A stretch of DNA of 12,755 nt from Clostridia bacterium (GTDB lineage: Bacteria > Bacillota_A > Clostridia > TANB77 > CAG-508). Below, in pieces: positions 5,316 to 11,169 of this stretch (its first letter is position 1; each line of letters begins with the position of its first letter). The stretch lies in assembly GCA_017621295.1 (NCBI GenBank), contig JAGATI010000129.1, positions 1-12,755 of the forward strand, given 5' to 3'. The notes below the pieces were generated by a model. It did no database searches and had not been told where the DNA came from. It saw only the letters and a list, made by a program, of their open reading frames with translations. The position numbers were made by a program, and so were the translations under genes.

Positions 5316-5324
5316 ATTATATCA
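5316..5324 (-). promoter_or_regulatory. Possible extended -10 promoter for the sortase gene
   Basis: TGATATAAT matches the TGnTATAAT extended -10 perfectly, just after the surface-protein stop codon. No good -35 is seen 16-18 bases upstream. Separate expression of the sortase would follow if it is used. Confidence 0.4.
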
Positions 5325-5326
5325 AA

Positions 5327-6889
5327 TTATTTTAATCTTTTCTTTAATTCAACTATTCCTACTAATGATACAAGTGTTACTAAACTTACAAATCCTATTA
5401 TATCTACTGTTCCAGTTTTTGGAGTTTCGTCTTTTTCTCCTTTATCTACTGTTTGTGTTGGGATTTCTGTTTCTGTTGGAGGTGTTGTCTCTTTTTTATC
5501 TTCAAATATTGAAATACCAAATGGAGATAGACTATCAACTGTTATTTCAATTTTTCCATCTTTAACAATTCCTTCAAATCTTTCAAAATTTCCATAGTTA
5601 ATACGGTGAGATACATAATAATATTTTCCATTATATTGTTCTCCAACATTAAATGTCAATTTTAATTTTCCACCATAATTTCCACTTACTCTATATATAT
5701 CAAATATACTTAAATATATTGAATTATTATAATTACTAGTATTTTCATCTATTTCATTTTTTACATTATTGTATATACTATCAGTTGTTTCTATCTTTGA
5801 TATATCAAACTTTGCACTTCCCCAATAATTAACATTTACCTTGTTATCTACATTTTGTTCATTTTTTGTATTATCATTAATTGTTACAGTTTCTTCTTTT
5901 TCATTTTCACTTAACATATAATTATATACAAAATATGTTGGTATTTCAGTTCCATTCTTTAATTTATAATTAAAGAGTCCTCTATGTCCATTTTGTAATT
6001 TTATCTCACTAACTTTCCTTTTATAGACATATACTCTTTCTCCAGAATAATTTTTTTCTATACCTTCATAATATAAAATATCTTTACTATTTTCTAATAC
6101 TATTTTTTCACCTTGATATTGTTCTAAACTTAATTTTAAGTATACCTTAGATAAATCTTTATTACTTGGAATTATACCACAAGGATTATCATAAGTACTA
6201 TTATCATCATAAATAGGGTAAAGATAACTGAAATAACTATAACTACTGTCTCCTCCACCGTATCCTCCTATTGTATAATCTACATTATGTTCATTTACAA
6301 ATTCTTCTTGAAAAAATGTATTTTGATTAACTGTTAAATCTGTCTCAATACTAAATGATAAATATAAAGTATTTTTATCTTCATTTTCATAATAGTCTAA
6401 TGACCAACCATATTCAACATTTCTTATATCATTATTTTTATGTCCTTTTTCAGAACATTCTGCTTTATAATGTATAGTTCCTTTTAATATTAACCAATTT
6501 TCATTATTAATTTTTTCTATTTCTATTGTTTTTCCATCAACTGTTTTAGCACTTGTTACATTATTTCCTACTTTTTTCTTTACAGTATAATTTATATCTC
6601 TATCATTAATAAATTTATTAATATTAGTTTGATTCATAATTAACTTACTTGATTCCGTAACTCCAACTATATCCTCTAATTTTTCTAATTCTATAATAAT
6701 TTCTTGATTATTTTCTTTTTCTAATCTTGTTATAGTTATTTTTCCATTATTACAAGTTACATTTCCACTTATCCAATCACAATTATACTCATAAGTACTT
6801 GCCTCAACTTTTGTTGTTCCAATTAATAACATTGTTACTAACATTATTCCAAACATTAGTAAAATTTTAAAGTTCGTTTTTAACTTCAT
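5327..6889 (-). CDS. Secreted, sortase-anchored surface protein (TPKTG)
   Basis: This 520-residue cell-wall protein has an ATG start with AAAGGAG about 11 bases upstream. It has a classical Sec signal peptide (residues 1-30; hydrophobic core ILLMFGIMLVTMLLIG, likely cleavage VEA|S). The C-terminal sorting signal is TPKTG (489-493), a hydrophobic stretch (VDIIGFVSLVTLVSLVGIV) and a basic tail (KKRLK). TPKTG fits the (S/P/N)PxTG-like signals reported for clostridial class B sortases. The mature part is Asn/Tyr/Ser rich and beta-like, with a Cys pair near the N-terminus (CDWISGNVTC). Just before the linker is a DSLSPFGISIF segment of the kind seen before anchors of clostridial surface proteins. 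A Pro/Thr spacer precedes the signal. I do not recognise an enzymatic or adhesin domain. The sortase gene follows 65 bases downstream. Confidence 0.9.
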   Translation of the reverse strand: MKLKTNFKILLMFGIMLVTMLLIGTTKVEASTYEYNCDWISGNVTCNNGKITITRLEKENNQEIIIELEKLEDIVGVTESSKLIMNQTNINKFINDRDINYTVKKKVGNNVTSAKTVDGKTIEIEKINNENWLILKGTIHYKAECSEKGHKNNDIRNVEYGWSLDYYENEDKNTLYLSFSIETDLTVNQNTFFQEEFVNEHNVDYTIGGYGGGDSSYSYFSYLYPIYDDNSTYDNPCGIIPSNKDLSKVYLKLSLEQYQGEKIVLENSKDILYYEGIEKNYSGERVYVYKRKVSEIKLQNGHRGLFNYKLKNGTEIPTYFVYNYMLSENEKEETVTINDNTKNEQNVDNKVNVNYWGSAKFDISKIETTDSIYNNVKNEIDENTSNYNNSIYLSIFDIYRVSGNYGGKLKLTFNVGEQYNGKYYYVSHRINYGNFERFEGIVKDGKIEITVDSLSPFGISIFEDKKETTPPTETEIPTQTVDKGEKDETPKTGTVDIIGFVSLVTLVSLVGIVELKKRLK

Positions 6890-6998
6890 CTTTTTTTCTC
6901 TCCTTTTTTAATATATAATATTTTAAAATTTATCTTAACTTTTATACTCTATATCATCTCCCTCTTTTTCTTCCGACCTTTTTCTTACATTCGTTATC

Positions 6999-7027
6999 AT
7001 ATTATCACATTTTTTAATTTTTGTCTA
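6999..7027 (-). promoter_or_regulatory. Extended -10 promoter of the surface-protein gene
   Basis: TAGACA (7027-7022; one mismatch), 17 bases and TAATAT (7004-6999) with TGA directly before it read toward the surface-protein start at 6889. The untranslated leader would be about 100 bases, purine-rich at its 5' side. Confidence 0.7.
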
Positions 7028-7113
7028 CTGTTTTCGTCAGTTATTTTCTTGTGAGTTATAAAAATAATAATAATCTTGTAAAATATACCTATCCATAGAA
7101 TTGGAGGTGTATT

Positions 7114-7332
7114 ATGTTAAAATTAAATGTTCTAAATCTATTAGAGAAAAAAGGAAAATCTAAATATTGGTTATTTAATCAACTAAATCAACTTGGAAGT
7201 ATCAGTTATACCAATTTTAATAATATAGTAATGAACAAAACTAATTCTATTAAATATGAAAATATAGAAAAGTTTTGTCAAATATTAGAGTGTGAACCTA
7301 ACGACCTATTTATAAAAACAGAAAATGACTAG
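7114..7332 (+). CDS. XRE/Cro-type helix-turn-helix regulator
   Basis: This 72-residue DNA-binding protein has a strong TTGGAGGTG Shine-Dalgarno before its ATG. The whole chain is one Cro/C1-type domain. Helix 1 is KLNVLNLLEKKGKSK. YWLFNQLNQLG is the HTH first helix, followed by ISYTNFNNIVMNKTNSIKYENIEKFCQILECEPNDLFI, ending in the typical terminal motif of small XRE regulators (CQILECEPNDLF). There is no extra effector domain. It is transcribed divergently from the surface-protein gene (6889) across a 224-base spacer, so it may regulate that promoter, its own, or both. Its stop codon overlaps the end of the convergent 7577 gene. Confidence 0.9.
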   Translation: MLKLNVLNLLEKKGKSKYWLFNQLNQLGSISYTNFNNIVMNKTNSIKYENIEKFCQILECEPNDLFIKTEND

Positions 7333-7358
7333 GACATTAATAGGTCCTTAGCCATTTT
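7322..7358. terminator. Bidirectional terminator containing both genes' stop codons
   Basis: AAAATGaCTAgGAC pairs with GTCCTtAGcCATTTT (one bulge, one mismatch), with A-rich 5' and T-rich 3' sides on each strand. The TAG stop codons of the plus gene (7330-7332) and minus gene (7331-7329) share the palindrome CTAG inside the stem. Confidence 0.65.
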
Positions 7359-7577
7359 AAAACCTTTTACAAAACATTGTTTATGTAGTTCGTGTTCCGC
7401 ATCAAATGCCAAACAGAAAGCCTTTTCCAACTTGTCCTTTTGTTCATCTGTTAAGTTTAATTCTGTTTCCAACTCTTCTCGTAATTCTCCATATACTTTC
7501 ATTATTTCTTTATATTCTTCTGTTGTATTATTTAATATCTCATCTGAATTCTGTTCAAATAATTCCTCAATACTCAT
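7329..7577 (-). CDS. DUF6809-like small helical protein
   Basis: This 82-residue, acidic, all-helical protein has an AAGGGGG Shine-Dalgarno before the ATG at 7577. The layout resembles phage and plasmid proteins of the DUF6809 type. A short N-terminal LFEQNSDE segment is followed by a long helix pair (EYKEIMKVYGELREELETELNLTDEQKDKLEKAF). A terminal FVKGFKMAKDLLMS helix resembles the family's FIRGFRLGARL ending. The family has no known function. The gene is the last of the minus-strand operon that starts at 9365, and its end overlaps the convergent regulator by four bases, CTAG. Family assignment is from memory of the pattern and is moderately sure. Confidence 0.8.
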   Translation of the reverse strand: MSIEELFEQNSDEILNNTTEEYKEIMKVYGELREELETELNLTDEQKDKLEKAFCLAFDAEHELHKQCFVKGFKMAKDLLMS

Positions 7578-7610
7578 ATCAATTCCCCCTTATACCTAAA
7601 ATATTATAAC

Positions 7611-8042
7611 TCAATTATTCCATAAATACTGTAATTTTAATAATTTTTCTATTCCTCTTAAATCATAATTCAATAAATTACTACTATCTCTATACTGTCT
7701 TTTCAATAATTCTATTGGTACACTATGAACTTTTAAACTAAAATACTTTTTATATTTTTCAATTTTTTCATCTGTTAATGATATAGAATATCCATCTTTT
7801 TGACCACATATTATAAATGTACCACATATAATATCATTTGTAATAATTCTGTTCATTTCTAAATTATTCATTTTTCCTTCATCATTACAAATTAAATCTA
7901 CTGTTTCTTCTAATTCCACAAATTCTATAAGTCCACCTACAATTTTTTGTTTTTCTTCAAGTGTATTATCAATTTCTTTTACATAAGGTTCTTTTCTAGG
8001 TTCAACTATTAAAACTTTAATCTTCTTTTCCTTTTCCAACAT
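7611..8042 (-). CDS. DUF3846 family protein
   Basis: This 143-residue protein has an AGAGGAG Shine-Dalgarno about 8 bases before the ATG. It shows the DUF3846 pattern: KVLIVEPRKEPYVKEIDNTLEEKQKIVGG near the N-terminus, then the conserved CNDEGKMNNLEMNR segment (residues about 52-65) and DIICGTFIICG. After residue 95 a lineage-specific helical extension follows (LTDEKIEKYKKYF and beyond). DUF3846 proteins are common on Bacillota plasmids, conjugative elements and phages and have no established function. Gene spacing (45 bases after the mini-DnaB gene, 33 before the next) fits an operon, but the strong hairpin at 8067-8103 lies directly upstream and should reduce read-through. Confidence 0.88.
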   Translation of the reverse strand: MLEKEKKIKVLIVEPRKEPYVKEIDNTLEEKQKIVGGLIEFVELEETVDLICNDEGKMNNLEMNRIITNDIICGTFIICGQKDGYSISLTDEKIEKYKKYFSLKVHSVPIELLKRQYRDSSNLLNYDLRGIEKLLKLQYLWNN

Positions 8043-8066
8043 ATACTTGCTCCTCTAATAAAATAA

Positions 8067-8103
8067 AACTCTTTACTGTTAATCAATTTAACAATAAAGA
8101 GTT
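8067..8103 (-). terminator. Strong hairpin inside the operon, overlapping the mini-DnaB stop codon
   Basis: AACTCTTTA-TGTTAA pairs with TTAACA-TAAAGAGTT (one internal mismatch) and is followed on the minus strand by TTATTTTATT. The TAA stop of the 8627 gene is within the upstream arm. It would terminate or attenuate transcription between the ATPase and DUF3846 genes. The preceding plus-strand sequence is also A-rich, so it may act both ways. Confidence 0.65.
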
Positions 8104-8627
8104 AGATTATCTTCTAAAAATATCCTTTCATCAATTTCCTTTAATTTTTCCTTATCTTCAATTAAATTTTTACCTCTACTGGATAGATAAGAAGTAAACA
8201 AAATAGAAACATTTAATTCAACTACTAATTTTTTCAACTCCTTACATATATTTTCAATTTCTATATCTCTACTTAAACATTTAGATTTATCATAATTAAC
8301 TAACTGTAAATAATCAATTACAACAAATTTAATATCTTTCTCCTTTTTTAGATCTCTTACATATTGTCCTATTTCATCTGTTGTTATCCCTGGAGTATCT
8401 ACAATAAATAAATTTGAATTATTATGTCCAATTCTATTTATTATACCTTCCTTTGACAATTCTAAACTAAAAAATACTACTGGAACATTTTTATTATAAC
8501 TTAAATATTCAGATAACTTAATAACTGTTATAGTCTTACCAGTATAAGACTTCCCACATAAAGAAATTAATTTTGGAGTATTACTATTTATCAGTTCTTC
8601 TATTTCTATTCTTAAATCTTTTCCCAT
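8088..8627 (-). CDS. Stand-alone mini DnaB-like (RecA-fold) ATPase
   Basis: This 179-residue single-domain ATPase related to the replicative helicase DnaB has an AAAGGAT ribosome binding site. Its motifs run in DnaB order. Walker A is GKSYTGKT (25-32). Next come VVFFSLELSKE with catalytic-type Glu56, then LFIVDTPGITTDEI (73-86, close to DnaB's DDTPGLSVxEI). Walker B is FVVIDYLQLV (Asp105). After SRDIEIENICKELKKLVVELNV comes a motif-H3-like LFTSYLSSRGK. Two things are unusual. The N-terminal primase-binding domain of DnaB is absent. The chain also stops shortly after H3, so the H4 region with its DNA-binding loop and arginine finger is mostly missing. The H3 glutamine (SQL in DnaB) is Tyr147. 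It may load, regulate or mimic a helicase rather than unwind DNA itself; that is inference. Confidence 0.88.
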   Translation of the reverse strand: MGKDLRIEIEELINSNTPKLISLCGKSYTGKTITVIKLSEYLSYNKNVPVVFFSLELSKEGIINRIGHNNSNLFIVDTPGITTDEIGQYVRDLKKEKDIKFVVIDYLQLVNYDKSKCLSRDIEIENICKELKKLVVELNVSILFTSYLSSRGKNLIEDKEKLKEIDERIFLEDNLTLYC

Positions 8628-8653
8628 ATCTTATATCCTTTCTACATTATTAC

Positions 8654-9127
8654 TTATATAATTTTAAATTCATCTAATCCATCTATTAGTCCTAATGTAC
8701 TCCCATTTTCCCATTTCATATGTATAGTACCCATATCATCTACAAAATTTACTGTTCCTTTTGTTCCAGTTTGTAACTCTTGTAAATCATACATTTTTAT
8801 CAATTCAATTTTTGTACCAGTAATATATTTTTCTTTTATCTTTATAACCTCTTCATCTGATAAATCTTTTATTACACTTTGTTTCTGTAATGTTAAAATA
8901 ATTTCTTCAAGTCCTTTTAAATCTGTAATTTCATTAATTCTACCAAATAGACTTTTTACTTTTAATTTATTTTCAAATTCTTCTATGTATAGAACTTCAC
9001 ACAAACTTTTTATCTCTTTTCTATAATGTGAATATTCAAGTGTTAATGACTTCTCATCTAATATCATTACTATATTACCTACATACTTTTCACTTATTAA
9101 CTTTATTACTCCCATCAGTTGTTCCAT
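8654..9127 (-). CDS. DUF4314 domain protein with an N-terminal extension
   Basis: The 157-residue product has a C-terminal DUF4314 domain (residues about 102-157). It reads GTKIELIKMYDLQELQTGTKG, then VNFVDDMGTIHMKWENGSTLGLI and a DEF ending, a small SH3-like beta barrel. The N-terminal 100 residues (MGVIKLISEKYVGNIVMIL, then KEIKSLCEVLYIEEF) form an alpha/beta part I do not recognise; it is unusual because many DUF4314 proteins consist of the barrel alone. The family is frequent on Bacillota plasmids, conjugative elements and phages, with no established function. The ribosome binding site is only purine-rich (GAAAGAG) and an alternative ATG lies four codons in, so the exact start is uncertain. 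It is the second gene of the operon. Confidence 0.87.
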   Translation of the reverse strand: MEQLMGVIKLISEKYVGNIVMILDEKSLTLEYSHYRKEIKSLCEVLYIEEFENKLKVKSLFGRINEITDLKGLEEIILTLQKQSVIKDLSDEEVIKIKEKYITGTKIELIKMYDLQELQTGTKGTVNFVDDMGTIHMKWENGSTLGLIDGLDEFKII

Positions 9128-9158
9128 TTAATTTTTTCTCTTTCTTCTTTTAATAAAT

Positions 9159-9365
9159 TTACAATTTAACTTTATTTGTCTTTTGATATAAAATAAATTC
9201 TTCTAATGCCTCTAATGTACCACACTCACTACATATCTCCGTTTTATTATCTTTTCTCGAAAGTGATGGATAACCTACAATATTATTCTTACACCTAGGA
9301 CATATCTTTTGTTCTTCTAGTGTCAACTTATTCTTTATATGTACATTTTTAACTTTTATACACAT
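9159..9365 (-). CDS. Small zinc-ribbon protein
   Basis: This is a 68-residue protein. I place the start at the ATG at 9365, directly behind a GAGGTGGTGAG Shine-Dalgarno. A longer frame reaching 9515 would translate that site and carries an unrelated hydrophobic N-terminus, so I reject it. Two Cys pairs, CPRC and CSEC, separated by a segment with the conserved PSLSRKD words and followed by GTLEALEEF, match the zinc ribbon of small phage and plasmid proteins (CPRC...ALSR...ICxECGTxEA). It probably binds one zinc ion and acts as a nucleic-acid or protein adaptor; its partner is unknown. It is the first gene of the operon running to 7329 and has its own promoter about 100 bases upstream. Confidence 0.88.
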   Translation of the reverse strand: MCIKVKNVHIKNKLTLEEQKICPRCKNNIVGYPSLSRKDNKTEICSECGTLEALEEFILYQKTNKVKL

Positions 9366-9458
9366 TTTCTCACCACCTCTCATCTTAAAAATGGGGATAG
9401 AGAATTTACCGAAATAATAAAATAAATTCCCTATATTAAATGACAGACATACTATAAT

Positions 9459-9483
9459 AAGTATTAATTTAATTATAATACTT
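9459..9483. promoter_or_regulatory. Operator-like dyad over the -10 of the zinc-ribbon operon
   Basis: AAGTATTA and TAATACTT form a perfect 8-bp inverted repeat around a nine-base A/T centre. It covers the TATAAT at 9477-9472, so a bound dimer would block the promoter. The XRE regulator at 7114 is a candidate; this is inference. Confidence 0.4.
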
Positions 9484-9501
9484 GCACTAAAACTCTGTAA
9501 A
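9472..9501 (-). promoter_or_regulatory. Promoter of the zinc-ribbon operon
   Basis: TTTACA (9501-9496), an 18-base spacer and a perfect TATAAT (9477-9472) read toward the ATG at 9365. The dyad at 9459-9483 overlaps the -10. Confidence 0.6.
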
Positions 9502-9543
9502 CGGTTATATATCAATTATTTCCACGATTACCTCTAATGAATT

Positions 9544-9583
9544 TTTTTATTTTTAATGTATAATTTATTAAATTTAATCTAAA
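9544..9583 (+). repeat. 40-bp direct repeat, copy 1 (downstream of FtsZ-like gene)
   Basis: Every base matches 10419-10458, with the same orientation. It is AT-only apart from one G and one C (AATGTATAATTTATT core). Identity ends abruptly on both sides. On the minus strand it lies upstream of the zinc-ribbon gene. Confidence 0.9.
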
Positions 9584-9595
9584 AATTCATTCTTG

Positions 9596-9620
9596 ATACC
9601 TTCTCGTTTATCAGAGGTAT
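9596..9620 (-). terminator. Probable terminator of the FtsZ-like gene
   Basis: ATACCT-CT pairs with AG-AGGTAT (8 bp with one bulged T) 21 bases after the stop codon. The minus-strand tail is T-rich but interrupted (GAATGAATTTTTAG), so termination may be partial. Confidence 0.45.
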
Positions 9621-9640
9621 ATTAAGAACTATTTTATTGA

Positions 9641-10318
9641 TTAGATAAATCTTTTTCTTATAAAGTCCATTAAATAATCATAACTTAAATCTTCTATTTC
9701 ATCAGAATGTATATAAAAATAATTAACTATTTCTTGAAAATCGTGTCTAACACTATCATCTAAATCTTTAAAAGTTTGAATAAGACTTCTTACTATTTCT
9801 AAAATTTGATTATTTAGATTATTAGGATTACTAATTAATAATAAATCTGTATTTTCACTTAATTCATCTTTTCCCTTTCTAGAAATTTCTCTTTTCTTTT
9901 TACCTTCAAATAAAAAAGGAACTGAAACACAACTTATTGTTACAATTCCCATTTCTTTTATCATTTTACTTATTAACGGAGTAACTATTGTTCCAGTTCC
10001 ACCACCTAGACCAGTTACTAAAAATACAACATTAACATTTTCTAATTCCTTTTGTAGAAATTCTTTTATTTCTTTTTCACTTTCCTTAAATGCCTTTACT
10101 CCAATATCAACATTACAATAAGTTCCTAGTCCTTTCGTAACTTTTTCTCCTATCAATAATTTAGAACTAGACTTTGATTGATTTAATTCTTCTCTGTTTG
10201 TACTAATAGTTATGTAGTCAATACTTTCATCATTAGTTGTTTCAATTATCCTATTAATCATATTTGTACCAGCCCCACCAATACTAATAACTTTAATTTT
10301 TAACTTTTTAGATTCCAT
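9641..10318 (-). CDS. Truncated FtsZ-like tubulin-superfamily GTPase
   Basis: The product has 225 residues, an AAGGAAT ribosome binding site and an ATG at 10318. The GTPase domain is recognisably FtsZ-like. The first nucleotide-binding loop is IKVISIGGAGTN (8-19; FtsZ IKVIGVGGGGGN). Then come DYITISTNREEL, a KGLGTYCNVDIGVKAFKES loop (62-80) and the tubulin signature LGGGTGT (104-110). FtsZ-like VPFLFEGKKKR (133-143) and LLLISNPNNL follow. Near the end HDFQEI (192-197) matches the T7 loop NxDFxD, keeping the catalytic-type Asp193, with Glu at the second acid. Only about 28 residues follow, so the whole C-terminal activation domain and the FtsA/ZipA-binding tail are missing (FtsZ is usually 350-400 residues). 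It is too diverged and too short to be the host divisome FtsZ. It may be a polymer or a regulator for segregation, membrane remodelling or interference with division. It is flanked by 40-bp direct repeats. Confidence 0.92.
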   Translation of the reverse strand: MESKKLKIKVISIGGAGTNMINRIIETTNDESIDYITISTNREELNQSKSSSKLLIGEKVTKGLGTYCNVDIGVKAFKESEKEIKEFLQKELENVNVVFLVTGLGGGTGTIVTPLISKMIKEMGIVTISCVSVPFLFEGKKKREISRKGKDELSENTDLLLISNPNNLNNQILEIVRSLIQTFKDLDDSVRHDFQEIVNYFYIHSDEIEDLSYDYLMDFIRKRFI

Positions 10319-10655
10319 TATTTTTTAATTCCTTTCTATCAATTTTTTATATTTTAAATCTTTTTTCATATTTCTGAAACTGATTTATTAACTATTTCTA
10401 ATTTTTATTTAGAGGAACTTTTTATTTTTAATGTATAATTTATTAAATTTAATCTAAATGTAAATACATCTAAATTCAATAGGAAAACGTATTTTAGAAG
10501 AACATTAACTACATAAAATAAATAGAAAATGACTAAGTGTAAACATATAACTGAAATATGAAGATAATTTGGGAGAATTTTGAACAAACACAAAAAATAT
10601 ACTACTTGATTAATAATTTTATAATTCTTGTAAACCCTTAAATATAAACGAATAA
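10319..10655. other. AT-rich spacer upstream of the FtsZ-like gene
   Basis: This 337-base stretch holds the ribosome binding site of the FtsZ-like gene, one copy of the 40-bp repeat (10419-10458) and a weak plus-strand promoter (10628-10656). Frames open here on the minus strand lack a ribosome binding site and show low-complexity hydrophobic translations, so I see no gene. Confidence 0.6.
10419..10458 (+). repeat. 40-bp direct repeat, copy 2 (upstream of FtsZ-like gene)
   Basis: It is identical to 9544-9583 over 40 bases and begins 875 bases from that copy. It lies 100 bases upstream of the FtsZ-like start on the minus strand. A TATACA -10-like hexamer inside could be part of a duplicated promoter, but no clear -35 accompanies it. 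Confidence 0.9.
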
Positions 10656-10656
10656 T
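10628..10656 (+). promoter_or_regulatory. Weak promoter candidate for the Cys-rich gene
   Basis: TTGTAA (10628-10633), exactly 17 bases and AATAAT (10651-10656) would start an RNA near 10664, about 16 bases before the ATT at 10680 that could stand in for the missing start codon of the Cys-rich frame. Confidence 0.3.
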
Positions 10657-10847
10657 TACTCTCTCTATACACTTTTTTTATTATACTTAAAGTTACTCAA
10701 TATTTTACTGATAAAAATGGTGAATTTGTTTTTGGACCTTTATGTCCAGATAAATTTTATGAAATACAAATTTGGGTAGACCATGTAAAACATGCTAAAA
10801 TTTGTGCTACTTGTGAACATGAAGGAGCTTGTTTAAAAGGTGTAGAT
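10656..10847 (+). other. In-frame coding-like extension of the Cys-rich gene without a start codon
   Basis: The frame of the Cys-rich ORF stays open upstream to a TAA at 10653. From about 10680 it reads as protein (LKVTQYFTDKNGEFVFGPL, then CPDKFYEIQIWVDHVKH, then ICATCEHEGACLKG), and its four Cys fit the downstream composition. No ATG, GTG or TTG occurs in frame before 10848 and no Shine-Dalgarno precedes the segment. An ATT at 10680, where ATG would be expected (ATTATACTTAAAGTT), suggests a mutated or rare start. Loss of the true 5' end is the alternative. Confidence 0.55.
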
Positions 10848-11141
10848 ATGGACTGTGATAAAAAAGATAAATGTTGTCACAAAGAAAAACATGATTGCAA
10901 AGATAAATGTGATTGCAAAAAAGAACATGATTGTAAACACGAATGTAAAGAGGACTGTGACTACAACGACAAATGTCACTGCAAAGAAGAAAAACCAGAG
11001 TGTATAGAAAAATGTGATTGTAAAGAAGATAAAAATGAATGTATAGAAAAATGCGATTGTAAAAAGGAAGAAAAAAAAGGATGCATGGAAAAATGCGACC
11101 ATAAAGGAAAATGTGACCCAAGACCATTTTATTATAGATAA
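10848..11141 (+). CDS. Extremely Cys-rich, metallothionein-like repeat protein
   Basis: Counted from the ATG at 10848 (AAAAGGTG about 5 bases upstream), the product has 97 residues, about 20 of them Cys. The rest are mostly Lys, Asp, Glu and His. Cys occur as KCDCK, KCCHK and ECIEKC groups. A 13-residue unit of the form xECIEKCDCKxxK occurs twice in tandem and more loosely elsewhere. Dense CxC and CxxxC spacing with His and acidic residues indicates soft-metal (Zn, Cu, Cd) binding, as in metallothioneins, or disulfide cross-linking, as in some coat proteins. No family is recognised with confidence. The frame continues upstream for at least 56 protein-like codons (see the preceding entry), so the real protein is probably about 153 residues or its 5' end is broken. 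A strong terminator follows 28 bases after the stop. Confidence 0.75.
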   Translation: MDCDKKDKCCHKEKHDCKDKCDCKKEHDCKHECKEDCDYNDKCHCKEEKPECIEKCDCKEDKNECIEKCDCKKEEKKGCMEKCDHKGKCDPRPFYYR

Positions 11142-11169
11142 TGATTAAATATAATATATGTAACATTTC

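Noticed and set aside
5365..7609. Plus-strand ORFs at 5365-5565 and 7406-7609
   Set aside because: Hydrophobic shadows of minus-strand genes with no ribosome binding site.
9366..9515. Long start for the zinc-ribbon protein with an N-terminal membrane segment
   Set aside because: The extension spans the promoter, its dyad and the Shine-Dalgarno of the ATG at 9365; the short form matches the family's usual start.
9641..10318. TubZRC-type partition system with the XRE protein as TubR
   Set aside because: The XRE gene is 2.3 kb away and has a different fold from TubR, and the GTPase is FtsZ-like and truncated. I keep only a loose suggestion of a segregation role.
10405..11166. Minus-strand ORFs at 10405-10593, 10807-11166 and 10833-11102
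   Set aside because: The latter two mirror the Cys-rich gene and give low-complexity Phe/Leu/His translations; the first spans the 40-bp repeat and has no ribosome binding site.
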